Under the pieces are notes generated by a model. That model was given only the letters and a program-made list of their open reading frames with translations. It was not told the origin of the DNA and did no database searches. Of a DNA stretch of 64,000 nt, positions 34,193-44,002 are shown in pieces. This stretch comes from an uncultured Propionivibrio sp. (lineage in GTDB: Bacteria > Pseudomonadota > Gammaproteobacteria > Burkholderiales > Rhodocyclaceae). The translations under genes were made by a program, and so were the position numbers. How positions within the stretch are numbered: the first letter of the stretch is position 1; the number at the start of each line of letters is the position of its first letter. The stretch spans positions 1 through 64,000 of the forward strand of contig CALAIL010000027.1 of NCBI GenBank assembly GCA_937923255.1. Direction: 5' to 3'.

Positions 34193-37100
34193 CTAATGAT
34201 GACCACCTGCGGTACGGCCCCGTACCTGCTGCACGTGCTGAGCGATGAGCGCAAGCAATTCTTCTTCCTGGTACGGTTTGCCCAGGAAGTTGTTGACGCC
34301 GATCTCAAAAGCGTAGTTGCGGTGTTTTTGCGCCGTGCGAGAGGTAATCATGATGATCGGAATGGCGCGTAACCGCCCATCGGCGCGGACGTGGCGCGTC
34401 AATTCAAAACCGTCCATACGCGGCATTTCGATATCGACGAGCATGACGTCGGGCGAAGCTTCGACAAGCTGCTCGAGCGCATCGATGCCGTCTTTGGCCG
34501 TCAGTACGTGATAGCCTTCGCGCGCCAGCAGGCGGCCGGTAATCTTGCGTACGGTCAGCGAGTCGTCGACGACCATAACCGTCGGGACGCGCGCTGGCTG
34601 CGTTGCGGCGGGACTTGCCGGCGCGGCAGTGGGTGTGTACCGGACGATGGGCGCGCGGGCGCTCAGCGCGACCGGATTGATGATGAGCACAATCTTGCCA
34701 TCGCCCAGCACCGTGGCGCCGTTAATCCCGACGACACGCGCCAGTTGCGCGCCGATGTTCTTGACGACGATTTCGTGATTTCCTTCCAGCTCGTCGACCT
34801 GGACGGCAATGCGCCGTGCCCCGCTGTGCAGCAGCAGCACCCAGTACTGGCGGCGCGCTTCGGGCAGTGCCCGGGTGTCGCCGAGCAGATACGGCAGGAA
34901 AGTGAGTGGGTAGGATTCTCCCTGCCATTTCACCTGACCGTCCCGGTGCATTTGATCGAGCGCGGTATCTTTGATGTCGAGCGCCTGTTCGATCATCGCC
35001 GAGGGGATGGCGTAGCTGCGGTTGCCTACCCGTACCAGCAAGGCTTTGGTGACGGCGAGGGTGAGCGGGATGTAGAGCGTAAATTGCGTACCCTTGCCGC
35101 TTTCGCTAGCGATTTCGATGCGGCCGCCCAGACTCGTAATCTCACTTTTGACCACATCCATGCCAACGCCACGGCCGGAAATCTGCGAGACCTGGCGTGC
35201 GGTGGAGAAGCCAGGCAGCAGGATCAGTTGCGCCAGCTGGGCATCGTCAGGCGTTTCGTCCTGGCGAATGAGGCCGGATTCGATGGCGCGCGCACGGATG
35301 CGTTCAAGGTTCAGGCCAGCGCCGTCATCGGACAGGCTGACGATGACTTCATTGCCTTCCTGCCGGAAGGTTAGCGAGATTTCACCAGTTTCCGCCTTGC
35401 CAGCGGCTTGCCGGACGTCTCGTTTTTCAATGCCGTGAGCAATGGAGTTGCGCAGCATGTGTTCGAGAGGCGCGGCAATTTTCTCCAGCACGCTGCGATC
35501 GATCTCGACCTGGCCGCCGGTGATTTCGAGACTGACACGCTTGCCCAGTTCTTTGGAAGTCTGCCGGACGATCCGGTACAGACGGTCGGACAGACTGCCG
35601 GCCTGCACCATGCGTACCGACAGCAGTTCCTGATGGAGCATGTGGTTGATGCGCGACTGGGCGAGCAGCGCGGCATTGGCGTTGTCGAGGTTGCGCAGCA
35701 GGTTCTGCTGGACGGTGGTGACGTCGTTGACCGACTCGGCCATCATCCGCGTGATTTCCTGGAATTGGGTGAAACGGTCGAATTCGAGCGGGTCGAATTC
35801 GGCATGCTGAGATTCGGCCAGCACATGGCGCGACTGCATCTGCGTTTCGGCCTGAATTTCGATGTCGCGCAGCTGGCGACGCAAACGGATAACGCTTTCC
35901 GTCAGGTCGAGCAGCGAACCTTTCAGACTGCGCATTTCGCCTTCGATGCGCGTGCGCGTAATCGACAGCTCGCCGGCTTCGTTGACCAGGCGGTCGAGCA
36001 GATTGGCGCGTACGCGTAGAACCGCTTGCCGGCTCTCGGGCTCGGCGGCGGCAGAATGCGGTTCGGGGCGGGGCGCCTGTGTTGATGCAGCAGGTTGCAG
36101 CGTCGGTAATACGGGGGCTGTCGACGCCTGATGGATGGGGGTAGACACGGCTGGGGAGCGTGCAGGCGCGGTGGCGCTTTCCGCCTCGGGTGCAGGCGAC
36201 TCCAGGGTTTCGCCGTGCTGCAGGCGATCAATGATTTGCCGCACATCATCGAAGACGCTTTCGATTTCGCCAATGACGCTCCGCGCGGCGGGCAGGGTAC
36301 GGCTGGCCTCTTGTACGCGGGATTCGATAGCATGCGTGATTTCGCCGAGATTCATGGCGCCGGCCATGCGGGCGCTGCCTTTCAGCGTATGGAGCAGGCG
36401 CGCCAGTAGTTGCGCGGGCTGGCCATCTTCCGGCGCGTCGTACCAGATGCGCAACTGTTCGGAGATGCGTTGCGTCAGATCCTGCGCTTCTTCGAGGAAG
36501 ATCGGCAGCAATTGCATGTCGATTTCATCCTGGCGACGAGGCAGCGCAGCAATTGCGGCGGGCAGGATGGGCGCTTCAGTCGGCGCTTCGGGCACGGTGA
36601 GCGCGGATGGCGTGATGTCGGACACTTTGGCCGTTGCTGCCGGTGGTGGCGTCAATGGCGCTGTAAACGTGGCGGGCGATACGGCAGCCGGCGAAACGGT
36701 GGATGGCGCAAATGCAGAGTGGGCTGCGAAGGCCTTCGGCGTCGCCGGTTCCGGCGTTTTTTCCGAGACACTGGGAATGTCTTCAATCTCTGGCGCCACG
36801 ATATCTACGGCTTCGACCGCAAGGTCTTCCACATCGTCGTCAAGTGTCGTCGGGATTTCTTCGACGGTGATTTCCGCTTCGTCCGTATCGGGAGCCAGCG
36901 CTGCCGGCGCACCGGAATCGGTCGGATAAAGTGCGTTCAGCGCGGCGATCAGCGCCTCGGCAGGCCGGAAATCACGCTGATTGAACAGGGCATCGAGCAT
37001 GGCATCGATAACCTGAACCGCCTGACGGATGAAGCCGGGTGCGTCCGGACTATTGCGCAGCGGCGAATCGTCGCGGCGCAGGAGCGTTTTTTCAAGTGCA

Positions 37101-40100
37101 TGGCTCAGCTGGTTGAGCGCGTCGATGCCGACGGTGGCGGCGATACCGGCCAGGGTGTGCGCTGCGCGGTACATTTCGTGCGGCGTTGGCGTCGCGTCTG
37201 CGCGCTCGATGTTCGGCAGTTCACGGTAAAGGGTAGCGAGGTGCGTACTCGATTCCTCGCGGAAAATGCTTAACAGGGCGGCGGGAATATCCGGCAGGGT
37301 CGTCTTGGGCTGCGCCGCAGCGGGCGTCGGCGTCGCCTGGATTGATGTCGCGGCAGCGTGTTTGTCCGGCGGAACGGCAGGCGTTGGGGCCGCTGTTTTG
37401 GACGTTTGCGGCGCTGTAGGCGCCGCGTCTTCTGTGGCGGGAGGGGTCACCACGGTCTTGCCGGTGGCAAGTGCCAGAATGTCGGCGTAGGAAATCGGCT
37501 GGACTTTCGGCGTCGCCGGAGATTCGGCGGCGGGTTGTGTCCTTGCTGCGGGGGGAGAAGATTCCGATGCGGCGGTCTGTTTACCCGGTAAAGTGATGTC
37601 CGGCAAACTTTCCTGGACTGCGCGTGTTTCGGGCGGTTTTGCGGCGCGGGACGAATGCACTCGGGCGAGTGCGCGGGCAATGTTGTCGTCGTATGAGACC
37701 GGAGTAATATGCGGCTGCGGGGTGGGGGCCACGTCCGCCTTGGGTGTCGGGGTCGGGCCGATCTCGGGGGGCGTCAGGACGGGCGCCGCCGGCGCTTCGG
37801 TGATGTCGAAGGTTTCTTGTTCAGCGGGAAGCTCTGGCGTTGCTAGCGTATCCGGGGCTTCCTCGACGGTGATGGCGTCATCGTCCGCAAAGGCGAGTTC
37901 GAAATCGGCGTCATCTTCCGCTTCGTCGTCTGGCGTCGATATTTCAATGGTTTCTTCAAAAGCGTCCGAGTCACTGCTTTCACCGACGAGTTCCTGCTGT
38001 GCCTCCGGTTCAGGCGGTTGGGCGGCATCCGTCGCTGCCTGCGCAATGGAGGTTTCCGCCGGGGCAAAGGTGAGGGAGGGGAGAGCGTCGTCGGCTTCGG
38101 CCAAAACATCGGTGGGTTTTGTGGAATCTTCGAGGGCTGCGGACGGCGTTTCTACAGGGGCTTCGGTAATGTCCGCAGCAGTGAGGATCGCGGCCCAATC
38201 TTCGGCAGCCCCATCGGTGGGCGCTGTGGAATCTTCGAGGATTGTGGGCGGTGTTTCTACGGCCTCTACAGGGGCTTTGGTAACGTCCGCGATAGTGAGG
38301 GTCGCAGCCGAATCTTCGACGGATCCATCGGTGGTCGCTGTGGAATCTTCAGGCGCTGCGGGCGGCGTCTCTACGGCCTCTACGGAGGCTCCAGTAACGT
38401 CCGTGGCAGTGAGGGTCGCAGCCTGATCGGCGGCTTCGGCCTCGGCGCGGTGCTGGTCGATAAAGCTGGTGATGGCCGTGGTGCTCAGCTTTGCGGGGGC
38501 TTCGTCCGCTTTTGCCGCGGTTGCGGTGACTGGGGCGGCAGCCGCGCCTTCCGGACGGCGCAGCCTTTCGGCCAGTTCGATGAGTGATGCGGTTTCGGGG
38601 ACGGCTCCTGAATGGCTGGCGAGATGTTCGACCCATTCGTCGAAGCAGCCTTTGGCCTGTTCGAGTAGCGCTATCAGGGCGGGAGTTACTTCCTGTTCCT
38701 GGCGTAACCAGAGGTTGAGCGTTTGTTCGATCGCCCAAGCGGTTTCGCCGAGATCCTTGAGGCCGACCATGCGACCGCTGCCTTTGAGTGTGTGGAAGGC
38801 GCGGCGCACCGTCGTGAGCGCCTCGGTGTCATGCGGACGCTGGCGAACGCGCTGTGTATTTTCTCCGACGGTGGCGAGGACTTCGTGAGCTTCTTCGATG
38901 AAAATTTCCAGCAGTTCGGCGTCGATTTCCTCGGCGCTGGCCTGGGAAAGCTGCAAGGTGGCTTCTGAGGGCTGCGGTGTTTTCTCGCCTGGCGTTTGCA
39001 GCGAAGCGATCGCTTCCTGGATTTGCGGCGCGGCCGCCTGGCCTTCGTCGAGCGCGGTCAGCGCCGCATCGGCCTGACGGCTAAGCGCCGCATCGGCGAC
39101 GAGTTCGGCGTCATCCTTAAGCGCGGTGAGGTTATGGCGCAGCTCCTCGCGTAATCCGGCGTCGTCGGGCTGCTCGAGCAACGCGCCGAGCAGGTTTTGT
39201 GCTTCGCGTTTTTGTTGGGCGACTTCCTGTTCGACCGTGAGGCTGTCCAGATCAAGCGCCTCGTCATGTTCTTCATAAACGTCATCGTGTGCCGCTTCGC
39301 CGGGTTTTTTCTGCATCTGCTCGACGAAGGCGGCAAAATCGTTCGCGCCACTGGGAATGGCGTCGACGTAGAAACCAAGTAGCGACAGTTCGTTGGCGAT
39401 ACGCTGGAAGTCGCCGTCCTGCGGCTCGTAGTCGGGCTGTGCAAAACGTTCGGCTTCCTGGCGGCAGGCGCGCAGTACGCTAACGGCGCCGTCGTGGCCC
39501 AAGAGCGTGAGTGCGTTCTCTGTCTGGTGAAAAATGGCGTCCAGCGGAGGTAGGCCGTCGCGCACTTCCGCGTTGCGGAAGAAGGTGTCGAGCGCCTGTT
39601 CGATCTGGCCGAGATTGCCCTGGATTTCACGCGCCACCTGGGCGATCAGCAGGCGTTCCTGCGCCTTGCGCGACATTTCGTCAAGCAGCGGGATTTCTGC
39701 GTCCGCTTTAGGCGGCGCGCCGGCAAGGCAACCGTGAATGCGCGCAACGGTGATGTCGACCTGGTGGGCGAAGTCGTTGCCCAGGTGTGTGAAATTTTCC
39801 TGCGCATTCTGCGCCAGCAGCAGGCCGGTGGCGACTTCCATGGCCAGCGCGTCGGAATGACGCGAAGCGTCTTCGCGTAAGTTGTTGGCGGTGATGGCGA
39901 GCGCTTGCGCAAGTCGCTGATAATCGGCGCGTCCGAGCTGATTGACCAGGTTGGCAATGGTCAGCGCGTATTCCCGGAAGGGCGGCAGTGCCTGCGGTGC
40001 ACCGGCGCAGAATTTGTTCCATGCATCTTCCGCAGCGGCAATGGTTTCGTGCAGATGGCGAAGAATCGATTCTTGCGCCGCTGAGGTGACAGGCGCTTTT

Positions 40101-40996
40101 TCAATTTGCAGGGCTTCGCGCAACCGATAGGCACGCCGGATCTGCTCGATGGCCGGATGTGTGCTCTGGCAGATGGCGACGAGATAAAGCAGGTCGCGCA
40201 TCAGGCGTTCGGCAACGTTTTTCGAGCCTTCGATCATGCGCCGGATTTGCAGGTCGATGCGTGCGCAAACTTGTTTTGCATCGATTTGCTGAGGCAGCGC
40301 GCCTTCGGAGAGCGCCGTCAGCAACGCCGTGGCGACCCACCAGAAGGCGCGTGCGGAGGCGCTTTCCTGCACGGCGTCGATATTTTTGACGGCATCCAGC
40401 ATATCGGCGATGCCGTCCCGTTGCTGCGGGGCGCGTAGCCAGGCAAGCAGGCCGCGCTGAAAACGGCCGCGTTCCTGCCGCAGGTGTTCCTGGAAAGCGG
40501 TTTCCGGCATTTTCGCCGCAGTGGATGCCCGATGTGGTGGCCGAACACTAAGATCGGGGAAGAAAAGATCGGCCGGTGAGGGATGTTCGATACCGCGTGC
40601 TTTCTGGGTGGCTGCGTAGAGCGGGAACAGGCGCAGTGGCTGGTTGTTTTGTCCGGCAAGAAGGGTGTCAAGGTAACTGCCGATGCCTTGTAGCCCTTGG
40701 TAGATCAAGGCAATGTTTGCGCCATTGGCGGCCACCGTGCCGGTTTCCATGGCCTCTAGCAGGGCTTCCATCGCTTCCGTCAGCTGTCTGACGCCGTCCA
40801 GACCGACGATGACGAGTGCGCCTTGCACCTGATGCAGGTGGGTGCGGCAGTATTGGATATGCGAGAGATCGGCGTTGCCAGCGGCAGCGCTTTCCGCATA
40901 GGCATTCAGAGCGTTGGCGGCGCGTTCCAGAGACAGGTCGATTTCATTCTTGACCCAGCTCAGCGGGCCGGTATCAAATTCAGTCGAGGCATTCAT
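34193..40996 (-). CDS. chpA: ChpA/PilL-type hybrid chemotaxis histidine kinase
   Basis: Giant 2267-aa CheA-like kinase controlling type IV pilus motility. Phosphotransfer (Hpt) motifs: HTLKGSGRMVG near residue 736, HTLAGIAATVG near 1279 and HTLKGSARMAG near 1537. A divergent N-terminal Hpt-like helical region lies near residues 40-110. CheA dimerisation and ATPase domains follow from about 1700 (LRNSIAHGIEKRD near 1848, GRGVGMDVVKSEI near 1935), then a CheW-like domain and a C-terminal receiver (MVVDDS, MLVDIEMPRMDG) in the last 130 residues. Long Ala/Thr/Pro/Glu linkers (about 840-1250) include three near-repeats of about 38 residues at 850-970. The ATG overlaps the pilI stop (ATGA). Confidence 0.93.
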   Translation of the reverse strand: MNASTEFDTGPLSWVKNEIDLSLERAANALNAYAESAAAGNADLSHIQYCRTHLHQVQGALVIVGLDGVRQLTEAMEALLEAMETGTVAANGANIALIYQGLQGIGSYLDTLLAGQNNQPLRLFPLYAATQKARGIEHPSPADLFFPDLSVRPPHRASTAAKMPETAFQEHLRQERGRFQRGLLAWLRAPQQRDGIADMLDAVKNIDAVQESASARAFWWVATALLTALSEGALPQQIDAKQVCARIDLQIRRMIEGSKNVAERLMRDLLYLVAICQSTHPAIEQIRRAYRLREALQIEKAPVTSAAQESILRHLHETIAAAEDAWNKFCAGAPQALPPFREYALTIANLVNQLGRADYQRLAQALAITANNLREDASRHSDALAMEVATGLLLAQNAQENFTHLGNDFAHQVDITVARIHGCLAGAPPKADAEIPLLDEMSRKAQERLLIAQVAREIQGNLGQIEQALDTFFRNAEVRDGLPPLDAIFHQTENALTLLGHDGAVSVLRACRQEAERFAQPDYEPQDGDFQRIANELSLLGFYVDAIPSGANDFAAFVEQMQKKPGEAAHDDVYEEHDEALDLDSLTVEQEVAQQKREAQNLLGALLEQPDDAGLREELRHNLTALKDDAELVADAALSRQADAALTALDEGQAAAPQIQEAIASLQTPGEKTPQPSEATLQLSQASAEEIDAELLEIFIEEAHEVLATVGENTQRVRQRPHDTEALTTVRRAFHTLKGSGRMVGLKDLGETAWAIEQTLNLWLRQEQEVTPALIALLEQAKGCFDEWVEHLASHSGAVPETASLIELAERLRRPEGAAAAPVTATAAKADEAPAKLSTTAITSFIDQHRAEAEAADQAATLTATDVTGASVEAVETPPAAPEDSTATTDGSVEDSAATLTIADVTKAPVEAVETPPTILEDSTAPTDGAAEDWAAILTAADITEAPVETPSAALEDSTKPTDVLAEADDALPSLTFAPAETSIAQAATDAAQPPEPEAQQELVGESSDSDAFEETIEISTPDDEAEDDADFELAFADDDAITVEEAPDTLATPELPAEQETFDITEAPAAPVLTPPEIGPTPTPKADVAPTPQPHITPVSYDDNIARALARVHSSRAAKPPETRAVQESLPDITLPGKQTAASESSPPAARTQPAAESPATPKVQPISYADILALATGKTVVTPPATEDAAPTAPQTSKTAAPTPAVPPDKHAAATSIQATPTPAAAQPKTTLPDIPAALLSIFREESSTHLATLYRELPNIERADATPTPHEMYRAAHTLAGIAATVGIDALNQLSHALEKTLLRRDDSPLRNSPDAPGFIRQAVQVIDAMLDALFNQRDFRPAEALIAALNALYPTDSGAPAALAPDTDEAEITVEEIPTTLDDDVEDLAVEAVDIVAPEIEDIPSVSEKTPEPATPKAFAAHSAFAPSTVSPAAVSPATFTAPLTPPPAATAKVSDITPSALTVPEAPTEAPILPAAIAALPRRQDEIDMQLLPIFLEEAQDLTQRISEQLRIWYDAPEDGQPAQLLARLLHTLKGSARMAGAMNLGEITHAIESRVQEASRTLPAARSVIGEIESVFDDVRQIIDRLQHGETLESPAPEAESATAPARSPAVSTPIHQASTAPVLPTLQPAASTQAPRPEPHSAAAEPESRQAVLRVRANLLDRLVNEAGELSITRTRIEGEMRSLKGSLLDLTESVIRLRRQLRDIEIQAETQMQSRHVLAESQHAEFDPLEFDRFTQFQEITRMMAESVNDVTTVQQNLLRNLDNANAALLAQSRINHMLHQELLSVRMVQAGSLSDRLYRIVRQTSKELGKRVSLEITGGQVEIDRSVLEKIAAPLEHMLRNSIAHGIEKRDVRQAAGKAETGEISLTFRQEGNEVIVSLSDDGAGLNLERIRARAIESGLIRQDETPDDAQLAQLILLPGFSTARQVSQISGRGVGMDVVKSEITSLGGRIEIASESGKGTQFTLYIPLTLAVTKALLVRVGNRSYAIPSAMIEQALDIKDTALDQMHRDGQVKWQGESYPLTFLPYLLGDTRALPEARRQYWVLLLHSGARRIAVQVDELEGNHEIVVKNIGAQLARVVGINGATVLGDGKIVLIINPVALSARAPIVRYTPTAAPASPAATQPARVPTVMVVDDSLTVRKITGRLLAREGYHVLTAKDGIDALEQLVEASPDVMLVDIEMPRMDGFELTRHVRADGRLRAIPIIMITSRTAQKHRNYAFEIGVNNFLGKPYQEEELLALIAQHVQQVRGRTAGGHH

Positions 40997-41520
40997 GATG
41001 GGATGCCGATATCCATAAAGCGTTCGTCGGCCAGCAGGGCTTCTACCTTGAGCTGCTTCCAGTAACGTCCTTCGCGGTCGGTGTAGGCCTGCTGCGCCCA
41101 GTCTGGCGGGGTGCCGTAGTCTTGCTGCGGGGCGGGAGACAGGTCGTCAATATTGCGCAGGCCGACGATGCGGTTGACAAGCAGCGCGGCGTTGCTGCCG
41201 TGATTTGTGCCGATCAGCAGCAGACGCGCGCTGGCGTTATGCGGCGTTGCTTCCTGCCCCTGAAAAACCGAGAAATCGATGACCGAATACAGGTTGCCGC
41301 GAATGTTGGCTAAACCTAAAAACCAGGGTTGCGTCAGCGGTACGTCGGTCAGTTCAGGGAGCGCTACCACTTCGCCGGAATCGGAAAGATTGAGCAGCCA
41401 GTATTCCGAGCCGGAGAGAACGCCAAGCAAACTGGCTGCCCCGCGCTCGCTGGAGGCGGCCAGCCGATTGGCCAGATAAGACTGAAATTCGCTGAGGGTT
41501 CCGCGGTTGGGCATGTGCAA
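40993..41520 (-). CDS. pilI: CheW-like adaptor PilI
   Basis: A 175-aa cytoplasmic CheW-domain protein that links the receptor to the ChpA kinase. It has a typical CheW run: VLSGSEYWLLNLSDSGEVVALPELTDVPLTQPWFLGLANIRGNLY (start VLSGSEYW near residue 34, GLANIRGNLYSVIDF near 70), then LLLIGTNHGSNAALLVNRIVGLR. In the usual pilus clusters a receptor gene pilJ comes between pilI and chpA. Here pilI overlaps chpA by 4 bp, so there is no room for one. Confidence 0.9.
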   Translation of the reverse strand: MHMPNRGTLSEFQSYLANRLAASSERGAASLLGVLSGSEYWLLNLSDSGEVVALPELTDVPLTQPWFLGLANIRGNLYSVIDFSVFQGQEATPHNASARLLLIGTNHGSNAALLVNRIVGLRNIDDLSPAPQQDYGTPPDWAQQAYTDREGRYWKQLKVEALLADERFMDIGIPS

Positions 41521-41545
41521 AAATCGATAAAAAGCGTTGGATGGT

Positions 41546-41908
41546 TCAGAGGGCGGCGATCTTGCTGAGCAGTTCGGCGCCGTCGACCGGTTTGGTCAGA
41601 TAGATCAGTGCGCCTTGGCGCAGCCCCCAGATTTTGTCGGTTTCCTGGTTTTTTGAAGAACAAATGATGATAGGAATGTGCTTCGTCTGTTCATTTCTGC
41701 TCAGTGTGCGCGTGGCTTGATAGCCATTGAGGCCAGGCATGACGACGTCCATCAGAATCAGGTCGGGAAGTTCGCTGTATGCCCGGGCGACGCCTTCTTC
41801 GCCGTTTTCCGCCGTAATGACCTGATAACCGCTGCGATTGAGAATTTCCGTAAGGATGTAGCGCTCGGTGGGTGAGTCGTCGACGATCAAAATTTTTTTT
41901 ACGGGCAT
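41546..41908 (-). CDS. pilH: Twitching response regulator PilH
   Basis: A 120-aa single-domain receiver phosphorylated by ChpA. Acidic pocket DD in ILIVDDSPTERY, phosphoacceptor Asp in LILMDVVMPGLNGYQATR near residue 53, and the conserved Thr/Lys as ICSSKN and LTKPVDGAEL. LNGYQATRTL and QEVDKIWGLRQGA-like blocks identify PilH rather than PilG. It is 26 bp upstream of pilI. Confidence 0.92.
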   Translation of the reverse strand: MPVKKILIVDDSPTERYILTEILNRSGYQVITAENGEEGVARAYSELPDLILMDVVMPGLNGYQATRTLSRNEQTKHIPIIICSSKNQETDKIWGLRQGALIYLTKPVDGAELLSKIAAL

Positions 41909-42030
41909 ACGTGACTCCAGAAACGTGCGTGTGTACTTGTGCCGGTGAAATGGGTCAAGAAATACGGGACTGTACGGATCTTTTTTTCATGCGCTTGGGC
42001 GGATGATTAAATTGAATGCGTTCGATAGGC

Positions 42031-42426
42031 TTAGGTGGCCTGAGCAGTAAATGCGGCGACCGATTGCAGAAGGCTATCTTTCGTGAAGGGTTTGGTCAGA
42101 TATTGGTCGGAGCCGACCATGCGCCCGCGTGCCCGGTCAAACAGGCCGTCCTTGGAAGACAACATGATGACGGGCGTATTTCTGAAACGCGGGTTTTTCT
42201 TGATCAGCGCACACGTCTGATAGCCATCAAGGCGCGGCATCATGATGTCGCAGAAAATGACATGGGGGCGGTGATCGGCAATTTTTGCCAGTGCGTCGAA
42301 ACCATCTTCTGCAAGTACGACCTGATAACCCGACTGCACCAGAAAAATTTCAGCGCTGCGACGAATCGTATTGCTATCGTCAACAATCATGACTTTGACG
42401 TCACCTGGGTTCAAGGCTTCTGCCAA
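42031..42426 (-). CDS. pilG: Twitching response regulator PilG
   Basis: A 131-aa receiver protein of the pilus chemotaxis system. VMIVDDSNTIRRSAE, VIFCDIMMPRLDGYQTCALIK (phosphoacceptor in CDIMMPRLDG) and MLSSKDGLFDRARGRMVGSDQYLTKPF are diagnostic of PilG. I place the start at a TTG (42426) because GGAG sits 7 nt before it and the resulting length matches PilG. The longer frame from ATG 42516 adds 30 residues with no homology and has no ribosome site. It is the first gene of pilG-pilH-pilI-chpA. Confidence 0.88.
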   Translation of the reverse strand: MAEALNPGDVKVMIVDDSNTIRRSAEIFLVQSGYQVVLAEDGFDALAKIADHRPHVIFCDIMMPRLDGYQTCALIKKNPRFRNTPVIMLSSKDGLFDRARGRMVGSDQYLTKPFTKDSLLQSVAAFTAQAT

Positions 42427-42684
42427 TTTTGTGCTCCAAGATTTCCTCGCGCTGCCCAATACGGACGCGCAGCATTGTTTTATGTGCGGATACTGGTTTA
42501 TGACACTATACAACACAACGCAGGTAGATAAAACAGTGTATGCCTATCGGTTGATTGCAGGCGATGAGCGGATTGACGTTATTCGGCGTCTCCTGGGCGC
42601 AGCGGGCCGCTTCCGGCGGAGCGTCCGCTCGTTTCGGGTAGAATCGTTGCAATGGATTTCTGGATTTTTTGAAGGAGCGCTGCC

Positions 42685-43986
42685 ATGTCCGACCGTAATG
42701 CAGCCTTGTTTGAGCGCGCCCGCCGGCATATTCCCGGCGGTGTCAATTCACCCGTGCGCGCCTTTCGCTCGGTGGGGGGGGCGCCGCGTTTTTTCGTCAG
42801 CGGAAACGGCGCGCGCGCCACGGATGTCAATGGTGACGAATATCTCGATTACGTCGGCTCGTGGGGGCCGCTGATTCTCGGCCATGCCCATCCGGAAGTC
42901 GTTGCCGCCGTACAGGCCGCTGCCGCCGACGGCTTGTCGTTCGGCGCGCCGACCGAAGGCGAGGTCGAACTGGCTGACCTGCTGTGCCGCCTCGTCCCGT
43001 CGATGGACATGGTGCGCCTCGTCAGCTCTGGCACCGAGGCGACGATGAGCGCCATCCGGCTGGCGCGTGGCTATACGGGGCGCGACCTCCTGGTCAAGTT
43101 CGAAGGCTGTTACCACGGCCATTCCGACAGCCTGCTGGTCAAGGCTGGATCGGGGCTGTTGACCTTCGGTAATCCCAGTTCCGGCGGCGTGCCGGCCGAT
43201 GTCGCCAAACATACGCTGGTGCTTGATTACAACGATGCAGCCCAGGTCGAGCAGGCCTTTGCCGCGCATGGTGACAAGATTGCCGCCGTGATCGTCGAGC
43301 CGGTTGCGGGCAATATGAATCTCATCACCCCCGATCCTGCATTTCTGACGACACTGCGTGCGTGTTGTACACAGTATGGCGCCGTGCTGATTTTCGACGA
43401 GGTGATGACCGGGTTTCGTGTCGGGCTGGAATGTGCGCAAGGCCGCTATGGCGTGACGCCGGATATGACCACCCTTGCCAAGGTTATTGGCGGCGGCATG
43501 CCGCTGGGTGCATTTGGCGGCCGGCGTGACATTATGGAAAAAATCGCGCCGCTGGGCCCGGTTTATCAGGCGGGCACCCTGTCCGGCAATCCCTTGGCCG
43601 TGGCGGCAGGTCTGGCAACGCTGCGCCTGATCCAGGCGCCCGGCTTTTATGCCGATCTGAGCCGGAAAACGGCAGATTTATGTTCGGGGCTAAGCCAGCT
43701 TGCCCGCAAGCACGGTCAGGTATTTTCGGCGCAGTCGGTCGGCGGCATGTTCGGCCTCTATTTCCGCGCCGAGTGCCCGCAAAATTACGCCGACGTGCTC
43801 GAATGCGATACCGCGGCCTTCAGCCGTTTCTTCCACACCATGCTGGCGGCAGGCTATTATTTTGCGCCGTCTGCCTATGAGGCGGGTTTCGTTTCGGCGG
43901 CGCATACAGATGCCGACATTGCCGCCACGCTGGTGGCAGCGGACGCGGCATTCGGCAATCTGTCCGGCGCGGAGCGCTCTGCCTGA
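42685..43986 (+). CDS. hemL: Glutamate-1-semialdehyde 2,1-aminomutase
   Basis: PLP enzyme that forms 5-aminolevulinate from glutamate-1-semialdehyde in the C5 haem pathway. The 433-aa protein has the family start [34 protein letters not shown] near 113, [10 protein letters not shown] near 139, [11 protein letters not shown] near 236 and the PLP lysine K266 in [21 protein letters not shown] precedes the ATG. It is divergent from pilG and convergent with corA. Confidence 0.97.
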   Translation: MSDRNAALFERARRHIPGGVNSPVRAFRSVGGAPRFFVSGNGARATDVNGDEYLDYVGSWGPLILGHAHPEVVAAVQAAAADGLSFGAPTEGEVELADLLCRLVPSMDMVRLVSSGTEATMSAIRLARGYTGRDLLVKFEGCYHGHSDSLLVKAGSGLLTFGNPSSGGVPADVAKHTLVLDYNDAAQVEQAFAAHGDKIAAVIVEPVAGNMNLITPDPAFLTTLRACCTQYGAVLIFDEVMTGFRVGLECAQGRYGVTPDMTTLAKVIGGGMPLGAFGGRRDIMEKIAPLGPVYQAGTLSGNPLAVAAGLATLRLIQAPGFYADLSRKTADLCSGLSQLARKHGQVFSAQSVGGMFGLYFRAECPQNYADVLECDTAAFSRFFHTMLAAGYYFAPSAYEAGFVSAAHTDADIAATLVAADAAFGNLSGAERSA

Positions 43987-44002
43987 GCCGGCAGGGATAG
44001 GC

